DNA of 64,000 bases from an uncultured Candidatus Thioglobus sp. (GTDB lineage: Bacteria; Pseudomonadota; Gammaproteobacteria; PS1; Pseudothioglobaceae), in the NCBI GenBank assembly GCA_905182815.1, contig CAJJCX010000001.1:340318-404317 (forward strand), in the 5' to 3' direction. The notes beneath the pieces were generated by a model. It did not search any database. It was not told the origin of the DNA and worked only from the letters and a program-made list of their open reading frames with translations. Both the position numbers and the translations under genes were made by a program. Positions 20,236 through 28,184 of this stretch are shown here, piece by piece. Position 1 is the stretch's first letter, and every line of letters starts with the position of its first letter.

Positions 20236-21142
20236 TTATTTAGATTTTCACCCAGACATTGAAAATGCACTAAAAAATAACCTGCCAATTGTTGCGCTCG
20301 AGTCCACTATTATCTCTCACGGGATGCCTTACCCTAAAAATATAGAGACTGCGTTGATGGTTGAAGAGACTGTTCGATCAAATAATGCTGTTCCAGCAAC
20401 GATTGCAATTATTAAAGGGCGCTTAAAAATAGGCCTTACTGAAAAAGAAATTGAATTTTTAGCAACGAATGACGAGATTAAAAAGATCTCCAGGAGGGAT
20501 CTTGCTGTAGCTGTTTCACAGCAGTTATCTGGGTCAACAACCGTTGCGTCAACAATGATTATTGCAAAACTTGCAAATATAGCGGTATTTGCAACAGGCG
20601 GAATAGGAGGCGTTCATAGAGGCGCTGAAACAACGCTTGACATCTCTGCAGATCTTGATGAGCTTTCAAGAACAAACGTGTGTGTTGTGTGCGCTGGGGT
20701 AAAGTCTATACTTGATATTGGACTAACTCTTGAGTATCTTGAAACCAAAGGCGTTCCTGTTATAGGCTATAAAACTTCTGAGATGCCAGCTTTTTACTCC
20801 ACAAAATCTGGCTTTAATGTTGACTACAGAATTGATGCAGCAACTGATATTGCTGGCATACTTAAAACCAAATGGGACCTCTCTATTGATGGAGGTGTAT
20901 TAGTTACGAACCCTATTCCAGTTGCATTTGAGCTTGAATCAAGTGCTATGAATGAGGCAATAAATCTAGCCATTGTTGAGGCTGATAATGAAAATATTAC
21001 AGGCAAAAAAATAACGCCTTATTTGTTATCAAAAGTTAACGAAATTACTAAAGGTAAAAGCTTAGATGCCAACATCAAGTTGATTAAAAATAATGCAGAC
21101 CTAGCGGCAAAAATTGCAGTGCATTTTTCAAAGAAAGATTAG
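20222..21142 (+). CDS. psuG: Pseudouridine-5'-phosphate glycosidase
   Basis: This 306-residue enzyme splits pseudouridine 5'-phosphate into uracil and ribose 5-phosphate, completing breakdown of the modified RNA base. Family motifs are strong: PIVALESTIISHGMPYPKN near 21-39, AVAVSQQLSGSTTVASTM near 94-111, VFATGGIGGVHRGAETTLDISAD near 122-144 and VVCAGVKSILDIG. Glu27 and Lys156-type active-site positions lie in those stretches. Length matches the family. It shares a transcript with psuK. Its stop is directly against the stop of the convergent small membrane protein. Confidence 0.95.
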   Translation: MKLNDYLDFHPDIENALKNNLPIVALESTIISHGMPYPKNIETALMVEETVRSNNAVPATIAIIKGRLKIGLTEKEIEFLATNDEIKKISRRDLAVAVSQQLSGSTTVASTMIIAKLANIAVFATGGIGGVHRGAETTLDISADLDELSRTNVCVVCAGVKSILDIGLTLEYLETKGVPVIGYKTSEMPAFYSTKSGFNVDYRIDAATDIAGILKTKWDLSIDGGVLVTNPIPVAFELESSAMNEAINLAIVEADNENITGKKITPYLLSKVNEITKGKSLDANIKLIKNNADLAAKIAVHFSKKD

Positions 21143-21520
21143 TTACTCTTTTTCTCTTACGAAAAAATTAAACAATAGAATTATTGCTACAAAAAAAAGT
21201 ATCAATAATACAAGGATTCCTTGGTCCGACCTGAAGTACTTTTCAATAGAAGCAATGGTTTCATTCATTGCTTCACTCTTATCATCATCTTGAATTCTTA
21301 CTGTAGGCTCTTTCTTACTGGGCTCTGCTTCAATAACCTCTTCTATGTTTTCATCAATCTGCGCCTCAACAAGCTCATCTTCCTGAAGGAAATTTGGGGT
21401 TTCATCATAATCTTCATTCAGAGAGTTTAAGGGAAGTATCTGGTCTCTATCATCACCTCCAGCAAAAGAGTAGCTGACAAAAAAGAAAGATACAAATAGG
21501 ATTAAAAGTATTTTTTTCAT
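21143..21520 (-). CDS. Small secreted/membrane-anchored acidic protein
   Basis: This 125-residue protein is of unknown family. It starts MKKILLILFVSFFFVSYSFA, a clear signal peptide. I chose this start over an in-frame ATG 13 codons upstream because the signal peptide would otherwise be internal. The middle (about 25-90) is strongly acidic (EDELVEAQIDENIEEVIEAE). A single C-terminal helix (GILVLLILFFVAIILLFNFF) ends with RE-K-E. The layout suggests an envelope protein with a periplasmic acidic stalk anchored by its C-terminus. The stop codon adjoins the psuG stop with no gap. Confidence 0.65.
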   Translation of the reverse strand: MKKILLILFVSFFFVSYSFAGGDDRDQILPLNSLNEDYDETPNFLQEDELVEAQIDENIEEVIEAEPSKKEPTVRIQDDDKSEAMNETIASIEKYFRSDQGILVLLILFFVAIILLFNFFVREKE

Positions 21521-21651
21521 AGAGCTTACAATAATATACCTATAGGAAAAAAATATCAAAGAATTCCACCAATAACCTGAGGATTTTTTAATTCAATTTT
21601 TCGAGTTATTTAATTCTGATAATATATAGGCTAATTTAAACGGAGAAAATT

Positions 21652-21843
21652 ATGGCAACTTATGAATGTAGTAATTGTGGAATGGGCGTTAATGCAACCT
21701 GCGCTAAATGTGATGAGCCACTTGTAGATGGCATGCTTAAGCTAGATGATGGCGGTGAAGTTCAAATCTCTGAGTGTCCAAATGGTCACGGAAAGATCAA
21801 ATCACCAATGTGCTGTGGTAATGATATGAGCTGCGCGATTTAA
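21652..21843 (+). CDS. Small zinc-ribbon-like protein
   Basis: This 63-residue protein starts MATYECSNCGMGVNATCAKC and ends MCCGNDMSCAI. Cysteine pairs CSNC, CAKC, the CPNGHG turn and MCCGNDMSC suggest one or two bound zinc ions. A near-consensus ribosome site (CGGAGAA) precedes the ATG and a good terminator follows, so it is a single, probably well expressed gene. I do not recognise the family by name. A role in nucleic-acid or protein binding is plausible for a zinc ribbon but not shown. Confidence 0.75.
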   Translation: MATYECSNCGMGVNATCAKCDEPLVDGMLKLDDGGEVQISECPNGHGKIKSPMCCGNDMSCAI

Positions 21844-21868
21844 TAGCATTTTAAAGCTATTCCAATGA

Positions 21869-21893
21869 CCCCTAGTATTAGTAATACTAGGGG
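21869..21893 (+). terminator. Rho-independent terminator after the zinc-ribbon gene
   Basis: CCCCTAGTAT pairs perfectly with ATACTAGGGG around TAGTA, followed by TTTTATTTG. It starts 25 bases after the stop codon. Confidence 0.9.
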
Positions 21894-21927
21894 TTTTATT
21901 TGTTAATAATTTAGAATACTCATCTCT

Positions 21928-22761
21928 ATGAAAAGTTTACTTACCTCAGAAGAAATTAAACAATTTAAGCGAGATGGTGCCGCCTTAATAAAAGGTAAAT
22001 TTGATAAACAATGGATAGACAAGCTAAGAAGAGGTATTGATGAAGATATCAAAAACCCCAGCCCAAGGTTTGAAAGGCACACCAAAGATATAAATGCACC
22101 TGGTTACTTTGAAGATTTCTGGACCTGGGATCTTTATAAGGACTTTAAAGACTTCGTTTTTAACTCACCAACAGCAAAAATAGCATCTGAGCTCTTGGAA
22201 GCTAAAAAAATAAACTTAGTAATGGACAACTGGTTTTTTAGAGAGGCGGGATCAAAGTCTGGCGCTCCATTTCATCACGACATCTCCTACTTTGATTTTG
22301 AGGGCTCAATGTGTGTTCTTTGGCTTCCACTAGAGCCTGTATCAAAGGAAGAGGGGATTGCTTGGATTAAAGGCTCCCATCTTTGGGATAAGCTGTTCAT
22401 TAGAACGCGATTCAATGAAGGGCATCTTGTAGATGGAGAGGCTGGCACTGTCAATGGCAAAACTTATGATATTACGCCAGATATTCTTAATAATAAAGAT
22501 GATTATGAATTTCTACAGTGGGACCTTGAACTGGGAGATTGCATCTTTTTTGATATGCGAACGCTGCACGGAAGCTTAAATCAAGTAACGCCAAAAAAAG
22601 ATATTCATCGATACACCTTAAGAATGGCTAAAGAAGGTTCTATAATTGAGTATCGAGGTGATTGGGCCCAAGAAGAAAGAGCAATGATGGAGGCAAATGG
22701 TTATCAAAATGGTGATGATTTAGGTGGCAAAATGTTTCCAACTTTACATGAAGAAATATAA
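21928..22761 (+). CDS. Phytanoyl-CoA dioxygenase (PhyH) family protein
   Basis: This 277-residue Fe(II)/2-oxoglutarate oxygenase is of the PhyH fold. The iron ligands are the His and Asp of FHHDISYFDFE near residues 113-123 and the distal His of RTLHGSLNQV near 213-222, with the 2-oxoglutarate-binding Arg a little further on in IHRYTLRM. Bacterial PhyH proteins hydroxylate varied small molecules (ectoine, phosphonates, lipids), so the substrate cannot be named. It stands alone on the plus strand. A second, different PhyH gene occurs at 44 kb. Confidence 0.87.
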   Translation: MKSLLTSEEIKQFKRDGAALIKGKFDKQWIDKLRRGIDEDIKNPSPRFERHTKDINAPGYFEDFWTWDLYKDFKDFVFNSPTAKIASELLEAKKINLVMDNWFFREAGSKSGAPFHHDISYFDFEGSMCVLWLPLEPVSKEEGIAWIKGSHLWDKLFIRTRFNEGHLVDGEAGTVNGKTYDITPDILNNKDDYEFLQWDLELGDCIFFDMRTLHGSLNQVTPKKDIHRYTLRMAKEGSIIEYRGDWAQEERAMMEANGYQNGDDLGGKMFPTLHEEI

Positions 22762-22784
22762 TTATGCATCACTTAGGATTAACA

Positions 22785-23204
22785 TTAGCTTAAAAGCTTA
22801 CTGTTAAATAACAACTCTCCTATAAAGCGCCCAGGCATTAGCGTAAAAAATCCTGCAATTATTAAACCACCAACATAAAGATAAATCATTAAATAACGAT
22901 GTTTTTTTGTTTCACCTTTTTTTATTGCAATATAGGCTGCTGGACAGGTATAGATCGTCAATATACATAATAAATGTATAAGCCCAAAATGATTTAAAAG
23001 CAATCTTGGACCAGCAAATGCCGGAATAAATAGGGCAATAGATGCGGTTGTAAGCATCAATAGTAAGTAGATTTTTCCAAGAAATTTATGCTGAGTAGAA
23101 CCTTTTCGCCTAATCATCATATAGGTGCCAATTGCAAATGCAGGCAGAATTGTTGCTAGGTGTGCATACACAAGTGAGTAATAATTTAAAGGGTATTCAA
23201 TCAT
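22785..23204 (-). CDS. DUF2306 membrane protein
   Basis: This 139-residue integral membrane protein has four hydrophobic segments. Family marks are the first helix HLATILPAFAIGTYMMIRRKG, the HKFLGKIYLLLMLTTASIALFI stretch and NHFGLIHLLCILTIYT, with conserved histidines in each, matching DUF2306. The KGETKKHRYLM loop near 96-106 is also typical. Function is unknown; the buried histidines suggest a heme or metal site. It is the last gene of a possible minus-strand transcript running from the GntR regulator, 34 bases after the aminotransferase. Confidence 0.78.
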   Translation of the reverse strand: MIEYPLNYYSLVYAHLATILPAFAIGTYMMIRRKGSTQHKFLGKIYLLLMLTTASIALFIPAFAGPRLLLNHFGLIHLLCILTIYTCPAAYIAIKKGETKKHRYLMIYLYVGGLIIAGFFTLMPGRFIGELLFNSKLLS

Positions 23205-23238
23205 TATTAAATAACCAAAAAGAGACTAATAGCTTGCT

Positions 23239-24486
23239 TTAAATTGTTTTTAAAGCGTTAATCAGGTTGCTAACATCCTCATGGGTATTGTAGTGCACCA
23301 TACTCGTCCTAACAACGCCATCATCAACATTAATCCCAAGTGCTTTTAAACAGCGCCATGCATAAAAGTTATCGTTTCGAGTAGCTATGCCTTGCTTAAC
23401 CAGATCGCTACTTAATTCTTTGGAGGATTTATTATTCATAGTGAAGGCAATTGTAGGTGCTCTGTCTTTATTACTTATTTTGGTTTTTCCTATAAGATTG
23501 ATGTCATCTCGAGTGTTAATATAATCCAGCAACGGGTTTGCTATTTCCATCTCATGCTTAGCAATCAGTTCATTAACAGCTTCAATTTTTCCTCTAGTTG
23601 AAGCATCTTGGCCAGGGAAGTGATGTTCATATAAGTTGTTGAAGTACTCATAAACGCCTATTAAACAAGACAATTCTTCATGGTTTGGCCCGCCTGGATT
23701 AAGTGTGTATGGAACATCTCCTTCAAGAAATTCGTGATTTTGATTAGGTAGCTTGTTTAGAATGTCTTTTTTTCCATAAAGAAGCCCAAGGTGGGGGCCA
23801 AAAGTCTTGTAGAGGCTAAATGCGTAAAAATCGACATCTAGATCCTTTACATCTGGAAATCCATGCGGCGCATAAGATACGCCATCACCAACAATATAAG
23901 CGTCATACTCATGAACCAATTTTGCAATCGACTTAAGGTCATTTATCGAACCAACAATGTTAGAGCAATGGGTAATCGCTACTATTCTAGTTTTCTCTGA
24001 TAAGAGGGCTTTTAAATCATCAATGTCAAGTTCAGCTGTTTCTGGATTGATTTGCCATTCTTTAATAATCATTCCATGCTCTGCTAGTCTTCGCCATGCG
24101 CCAACGTTTGCCTCATGATCTTGGTTTGTAACGATGACCTCATCACCTGGCTTAAGGAGGCTTCTCATTGCGTTAGAAAGGACATACATATTCATTGTCG
24201 TTGAACCACCTATAATTATTTCATCAGTTTTTGCATTAATCATCTCAGCAAAAAGCTTTGTGGCCTGGTCCATATTGTCACCAGCAATGGCAGACGTATC
24301 AAATTCAGCATAGGGCTGAACTTTAGTAGAAGTCATAAAATGGTTTAAGTGCTCTATGACATTAGTTGGAACGTAGCTTCCTCCAGCATTTTCAAAGAAT
24401 GACCATTTCGAACTTTTGGGGTCACTAAAAGCTGGGAATTGTGCTTTGACGAAATCAACGTCTAATGAAATATTATTACTTGGCAT
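23239..24486 (-). CDS. Class V aminotransferase, cysteine-desulfurase-like
   Basis: This 415-residue fold-type I PLP enzyme belongs to the cysteine desulfurase-like branch. PLP-binding features are GGSTTMNMYVLSNAMRS near 92-108, ITHCSNIVGSINDL near 170-183, the Asp of IVGDGVSYAPHG near 196-207 and the Schiff-base Lys in YAFSLYKTFGPHLG near 222-235. The N-terminus SKWSFFENAGGSYVP is typical of the group. It does not sit with IscU/SufU-type scaffold genes, so Fe-S assembly is unlikely. Catabolism of an amino acid or amino-sulfonate is a better guess. It lies 39 bases behind the class II aldolase gene and probably shares its transcript. Confidence 0.85.
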   Translation of the reverse strand: MPSNNISLDVDFVKAQFPAFSDPKSSKWSFFENAGGSYVPTNVIEHLNHFMTSTKVQPYAEFDTSAIAGDNMDQATKLFAEMINAKTDEIIIGGSTTMNMYVLSNAMRSLLKPGDEVIVTNQDHEANVGAWRRLAEHGMIIKEWQINPETAELDIDDLKALLSEKTRIVAITHCSNIVGSINDLKSIAKLVHEYDAYIVGDGVSYAPHGFPDVKDLDVDFYAFSLYKTFGPHLGLLYGKKDILNKLPNQNHEFLEGDVPYTLNPGGPNHEELSCLIGVYEYFNNLYEHHFPGQDASTRGKIEAVNELIAKHEMEIANPLLDYINTRDDINLIGKTKISNKDRAPTIAFTMNNKSSKELSSDLVKQGIATRNDNFYAWRCLKALGINVDDGVVRTSMVHYNTHEDVSNLINALKTI

Positions 24487-24525
24487 TGGAGCTCCTTATC
24501 AAAAAAATAACACTACTAAGCAAAC

Positions 24526-25251
24526 CTAATTTTTGTAGTCTGCTTCTTCCTTATCTAAAATTCTTTTTAAAGCATCAAAATGCATATCTGATGCGTCGTA
24601 CTTTTGCCATTGCTGGGCTGTTTTTGCGGCAATCTCGTGTGACACATGATGCAATGCTTTGCCTGTTTGGTAAGCCCCAATGAGCGTTTCACAGGACCTT
24701 TCAAAGTAAAAGAGATCATCAAACGCTTTAGCAACTGTTTTTGCAGCAGTTAGAACGCCGTGATTACCCATTAACATTACTGAGTTGTCGCCTAATATGG
24801 AACTTAATCTCTCTGCTTCCTTACCAAGACCCATGCCGCTGTATTCATAATCGATAGAAACCCTTTCATAAAAGCGCATGGTATTTTGATCAATCGGCTT
24901 CATAGTTTTATCCTCTAAGCAAGCCAAAATGGTTGCATACTTTGGGTGGACATGAAGAATGCATCTTGCTTGAGGATTATTTCTATGTAAAGCGCCGTGT
25001 ATTGCCCATGCCGTTGGGTCAGGAGCATTTGGCTTAGACATTGTAGCGTCATCATTTGAATCAACAAGAATAAGGTCGCTTGCACATATCTGTGAGAAGT
25101 GCATTCCAATGGGGTTAAGAAGAAATTTAGAGCCATCATCTGAAACTGCTAAACTAAAATGGTTTGCAACAGCTTCATGCATATTAAGCCGTGCAGCCCA
25201 GCGAAAAGCTGCAGCAAGATTAGTACGTTCTTTTTTGAAGTCATTTGACAT
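24526..25251 (-). CDS. Class II aldolase/adducin family protein
   Basis: This 241-residue metal-dependent aldolase or decarboxylase of the fuculose-aldolase fold. Zinc-binding histidines are in ILHVHPKYATIL near residues 98-109 and LMGNHGVLTAA near 163-173. The N-terminal NLAAAFRWAARLNMHEAVANHFSLAV is characteristic of the decarboxylase/aldolase subgroup found in tartronate and ketose catabolism. The substrate is undetermined. It lies between the GntR-family regulator and the class V aminotransferase on the same strand, so all three may respond to the same compound. Confidence 0.88.
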   Translation of the reverse strand: MSNDFKKERTNLAAAFRWAARLNMHEAVANHFSLAVSDDGSKFLLNPIGMHFSQICASDLILVDSNDDATMSKPNAPDPTAWAIHGALHRNNPQARCILHVHPKYATILACLEDKTMKPIDQNTMRFYERVSIDYEYSGMGLGKEAERLSSILGDNSVMLMGNHGVLTAAKTVAKAFDDLFYFERSCETLIGAYQTGKALHHVSHEIAAKTAQQWQKYDASDMHFDALKRILDKEEADYKN

Positions 25252-25325
25252 ATTCGATTAGTTTAACTGGAAGTCAATTAAATGGCAAAAATAAAGATAG
25301 TAATTAACTAAATAGATAGCTTTGT

Positions 25326-26051
25326 TTAATTATGTTGAGGTGTACCAATTGTTGTTGTGTAGCTAAACATATCTGCTCTTCCAGTTGTAATACGAAACTC
25401 AACCAAACCCTTGTCTTTTGCATAAGAATGTCGATTTAATATTACAACTGGGTCACCCTTATTAATGTGAAGAATTTTTGCAGTTTTATCATCTGCAATT
25501 CCTGCAGTCAAAACTTCTTGAGAGGAGTTAATTTGAGTATCAAACTCTTTAAAAACAACAGCATAAAGAAGGTCAGGTATATGGAGTGAAGGTTTTTGAA
25601 GTCCTTCTACAACACCAGAAATCCACCAAGATTTTTCAATAATAATAGGATTTTTTTTATCAATATAACCCCTTCTTTCTAGGTAAATAATATCATCACC
25701 TTGATTTATTCCTAATTGAAAAGCAACTTCTGAAGTAGCTTTAATTTTTTTTCTAATTGGGGTGGTTTTATAAATTCGAATTGATGATCCAGTTTGGTTT
25801 CCATAACTAAAGAAGTTAAAAATACTGTTATCAAAGCCATAATCAGATATGTAAGTCCCCTTACCGTGATGACGATATAGAACCTTGTTATGCTCTAGTT
25901 TATCAATTGCCTTTCTAACAGTTCCAACGCTAACGTTAAGTAGTTTTGAAAGTTGAGATTCAGATGGTATTAAATCGCCTATGGTAAGTTCACCACTGCC
26001 TATTTGATTATTTATATAATCTATAACAGTTTGGTATAACTTTCTATTCAT
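25326..26051 (-). CDS. GntR-family (HutC/UTRA) transcriptional regulator
   Basis: This 241-residue regulator has an N-terminal winged helix-turn-helix (LIPSESQLSKLLNVSVGTVRK near 27-47, wing HHGKGTYISDYG) and a C-terminal UTRA effector domain from about residue 95 to the end (IIYLERRGYI, ILNRHSYAKDKGLVEFRITTGRADMF). UTRA domains bind small carboxylates, sugars or phosphonates, which displaces the protein from DNA. It is divergent from tctABC. An 18-base palindrome at the predicted tctA start site and an ACCAATTGGT palindrome near its own start (26082-26091) are natural operator candidates. Confidence 0.93.
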   Translation of the reverse strand: MNRKLYQTVIDYINNQIGSGELTIGDLIPSESQLSKLLNVSVGTVRKAIDKLEHNKVLYRHHGKGTYISDYGFDNSIFNFFSYGNQTGSSIRIYKTTPIRKKIKATSEVAFQLGINQGDDIIYLERRGYIDKKNPIIIEKSWWISGVVEGLQKPSLHIPDLLYAVVFKEFDTQINSSQEVLTAGIADDKTAKILHINKGDPVVILNRHSYAKDKGLVEFRITTGRADMFSYTTTIGTPQHN

Positions 26052-26143
26052 TTTATTAGGCCTATTTTTATTAAATTTTTGTTACCAATTGGTCAATTAG
26101 TATACTTATTTACTTTAAATATTTTTGTCATAAATTTTTTTTG

Positions 26144-26172
26144 TTGACATTTTTAAATGTGCGGTGTAGGAT
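26144..26172 (+). promoter_or_regulatory. Sigma70-type promoter of the tctABC operon
   Basis: A consensus -35 box TTGACA (26144-26149) and a -10-like TAGGAT (26167-26172) are separated by exactly 17 bases. The start site should fall near 26179, inside the palindrome that follows. Confidence 0.7.
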
Positions 26173-26176
26173 GTTT

Positions 26177-26194
26177 TACTCATATATATGAGTA
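26177..26194. promoter_or_regulatory. Palindromic operator candidate at the tctA start site
   Basis: TACTCATATATATGAGTA is a perfect 18-base palindrome overlapping the expected transcription start. A second copy of its core, CATATATATG, lies at 26203-26212. Its position suits repression by the divergent GntR/UTRA regulator. Confidence 0.6.
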
Positions 26195-26244
26195 TTATAA
26201 GACATATATATGAATAAATATATGTTTTACTAATTTGGATACTG

Positions 26245-27738
26245 ATGGAATTTTTAAACTACTTTGACAATGTATTTACTGTTTATCATATTGCCCTTCT
26301 AGTAGGAGGAACCTTTGCAGGGATTATTCTTGGTGCACTTCCAGGTCTAAGTCCAACGATGTCTGTCGCACTATTAATTCCTTTTACATTTCATATGAAA
26401 CCAGAAAGTGGACTTATACTTCTAGGAGCCATGTATACAGCAACTGTTGCTGGTGGCGCAATTAGTGCAATCCTTGTCAATGTTCCTGGCGCGCCTGCAA
26501 ATATCGCTACTGCATTGGATGGCCATAAAATGGCACAGAGCGGCAAAGCCAAAAATGCCCTACACTATTGCTTCATTAGCTCCTTTGTTGGTGGAGTGTT
26601 TGGAGTCTTCATACTCATATTTTTTACTCCACCTTTAGCAGCACTTTCATTAAAGTTTATGTCTACAGAGTTGTTTTGGGTCGCAATCTTAGGAATCACA
26701 ATTATTGCTACTCTTGACTCAAAGTCAGTAATTAAAGGCTTATTGTCAGGACTATTTGGATTAATGCTTGCAACAATTGGAGAGCACCCAACAAATGCAG
26801 TTGAAAGGTTTGTTTTTACTGACCATCTTGAAAGTGGAGTTCATATTGTTGTTGGCTTAATAGGTTTATTTGCAATGCCTCAAGTGTGGAACCTTCTAGA
26901 AAATTTTTATGCTAAGAAAAACCAAGTTTTTTCTGCTACTGGCGATGCAACATTAATTCAGTCCTTTAGGTTAGTTTTTAGCAAAATAAAAGCCTTATCA
27001 ATTGGATCTATCATTGGTTCAATTATTGGAATTATTCCAGGTGCAGGTGGCCAGATTGCTGGCATTGTTGCTTACGACCAGTCCAAAAAAGTAAGTTCAA
27101 ATAGAGAAAACTATGGAAAAGGAGAGCCAGAAGCAATTATTGCTGCTGAGAGTGCTAATAATTCTATGGTAGGGCCTTCTCTAATCCCACTTCTTACATT
27201 AAGCATTCCTGGAAGCCCTACAGCTGCAGTATTGCTTGGTGGTTTATTGATTCATGGAATATTCCCAGGCCATGATATTTTTACTAAGAATCCTGAGGTT
27301 GTGTGGACCTTTATTGATTCACTAATAATTGCACAGATTCTAATGCTGATTATTGGTTTATTTCTTAGTAGGCATAGTAAATGGATTATGAAGGTGCCTG
27401 ATAACTATATGGCAGTTGGTATTTTGTTACTCGCTGTATTTGGAACTTACAGTATTCAAAATAACTATTCTGACGTTTTAATTATGTTTACATTGGGAAC
27501 TCTGATGTACTTTGGCAGTAAAGCTGGCTTTAGTCCAGTCCCAGTAGTTCTGGGCTTAATTTTGGGAACCATGACTGAGGAAAAATTTCTACTTGGTAAC
27601 CTTATAGGGAATGCCAAAGGTAGTGCTTTTCAACACTTTACCTCAGGAACAATCAATATTGTTCTAATTTCGCTTTGTATTGCTTCAATTGTGTACGGCG
27701 TATATTCCAGTCGAAAATCTAAAAAAATTAAAGCATGA
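26245..27738 (+). CDS. tctA: Tripartite tricarboxylate transporter, large permease TctA
   Basis: This 497-residue, roughly 12-helix permease is from the TTT family, which imports carboxylates and related anions with a periplasmic binding protein. The family motifs are GIILGALPGLSPTMSVALLIP near 22-42, GGAISAILVNVPGAPANIATALDGH near 70-94 and the repeat IGIIPGAGGQIAGIVAYDQSKK near 261-282. It is the first gene of the operon, in the order A-B-C rather than the common C-B-A. Its stop overlaps the tctB start as ATGA. Expression is probably controlled by the palindrome upstream. Confidence 0.95.
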   Translation: MEFLNYFDNVFTVYHIALLVGGTFAGIILGALPGLSPTMSVALLIPFTFHMKPESGLILLGAMYTATVAGGAISAILVNVPGAPANIATALDGHKMAQSGKAKNALHYCFISSFVGGVFGVFILIFFTPPLAALSLKFMSTELFWVAILGITIIATLDSKSVIKGLLSGLFGLMLATIGEHPTNAVERFVFTDHLESGVHIVVGLIGLFAMPQVWNLLENFYAKKNQVFSATGDATLIQSFRLVFSKIKALSIGSIIGSIIGIIPGAGGQIAGIVAYDQSKKVSSNRENYGKGEPEAIIAAESANNSMVGPSLIPLLTLSIPGSPTAAVLLGGLLIHGIFPGHDIFTKNPEVVWTFIDSLIIAQILMLIIGLFLSRHSKWIMKVPDNYMAVGILLLAVFGTYSIQNNYSDVLIMFTLGTLMYFGSKAGFSPVPVVLGLILGTMTEEKFLLGNLIGNAKGSAFQHFTSGTINIVLISLCIASIVYGVYSSRKSKKIKA

Positions 27739-28166
27739 ATAGTCAAATCAAACTATCAACTGTTATTGTTACACTAGTAAGTGCCTTTCTAGTTTATTCA
27801 TCATTTATTTTAGGTGATTCAGAGAACTATCTATTTCCAAGGCTCATATCTGCAACTATTGCTATTTTAGCGATAATGCTTTGGTTTGAGAAGGGTGAGG
27901 CTGACAAATCAACTAATTTTAAAGATTTAATGCCAGGCATAGCAATCGCTTCAGCATTTATCTTACTACTAAAAATACTGGGCTTCTACTTAGCCTCAAT
28001 GATCGTATTCTTTACGCTTGTAATGTACTACACCAAGCCTACGGAATCAAAAGACTTTTGGCGTTTGCTACTCATAAAACTGGGTGTCACTATTGTGTTT
28101 ACTTTTGCACTTTATGGATTGTTCACGCTACTTTTAAAGGTTCATACGCCAGAAGGTTTGTTTTAA
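27735..28166 (+). CDS. tctB: Tripartite tricarboxylate transporter, small subunit TctB
   Basis: This 143-residue protein has four hydrophobic helices (around 8-27, 33-48, 71-100 and 112-135), the usual shape of the poorly conserved TctB subunit. Identification rests on this layout and on its place between tctA (four-base overlap) and tctC. The motif FPRLISATIAILAIMLWFEK in the first third is typical of the family. It helps assemble the membrane complex with TctA. Confidence 0.88.
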   Translation: MNSQIKLSTVIVTLVSAFLVYSSFILGDSENYLFPRLISATIAILAIMLWFEKGEADKSTNFKDLMPGIAIASAFILLLKILGFYLASMIVFFTLVMYYTKPTESKDFWRLLLIKLGVTIVFTFALYGLFTLLLKVHTPEGLF

Positions 28167-28184
28167 TAAAAAAAAGGAGAAATA

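Noticed and set aside
23239..24486. IscS/SufS housekeeping cysteine desulfurase
   Set aside because: The protein belongs to the wider desulfurase-like branch and has no Fe-S assembly genes beside it.
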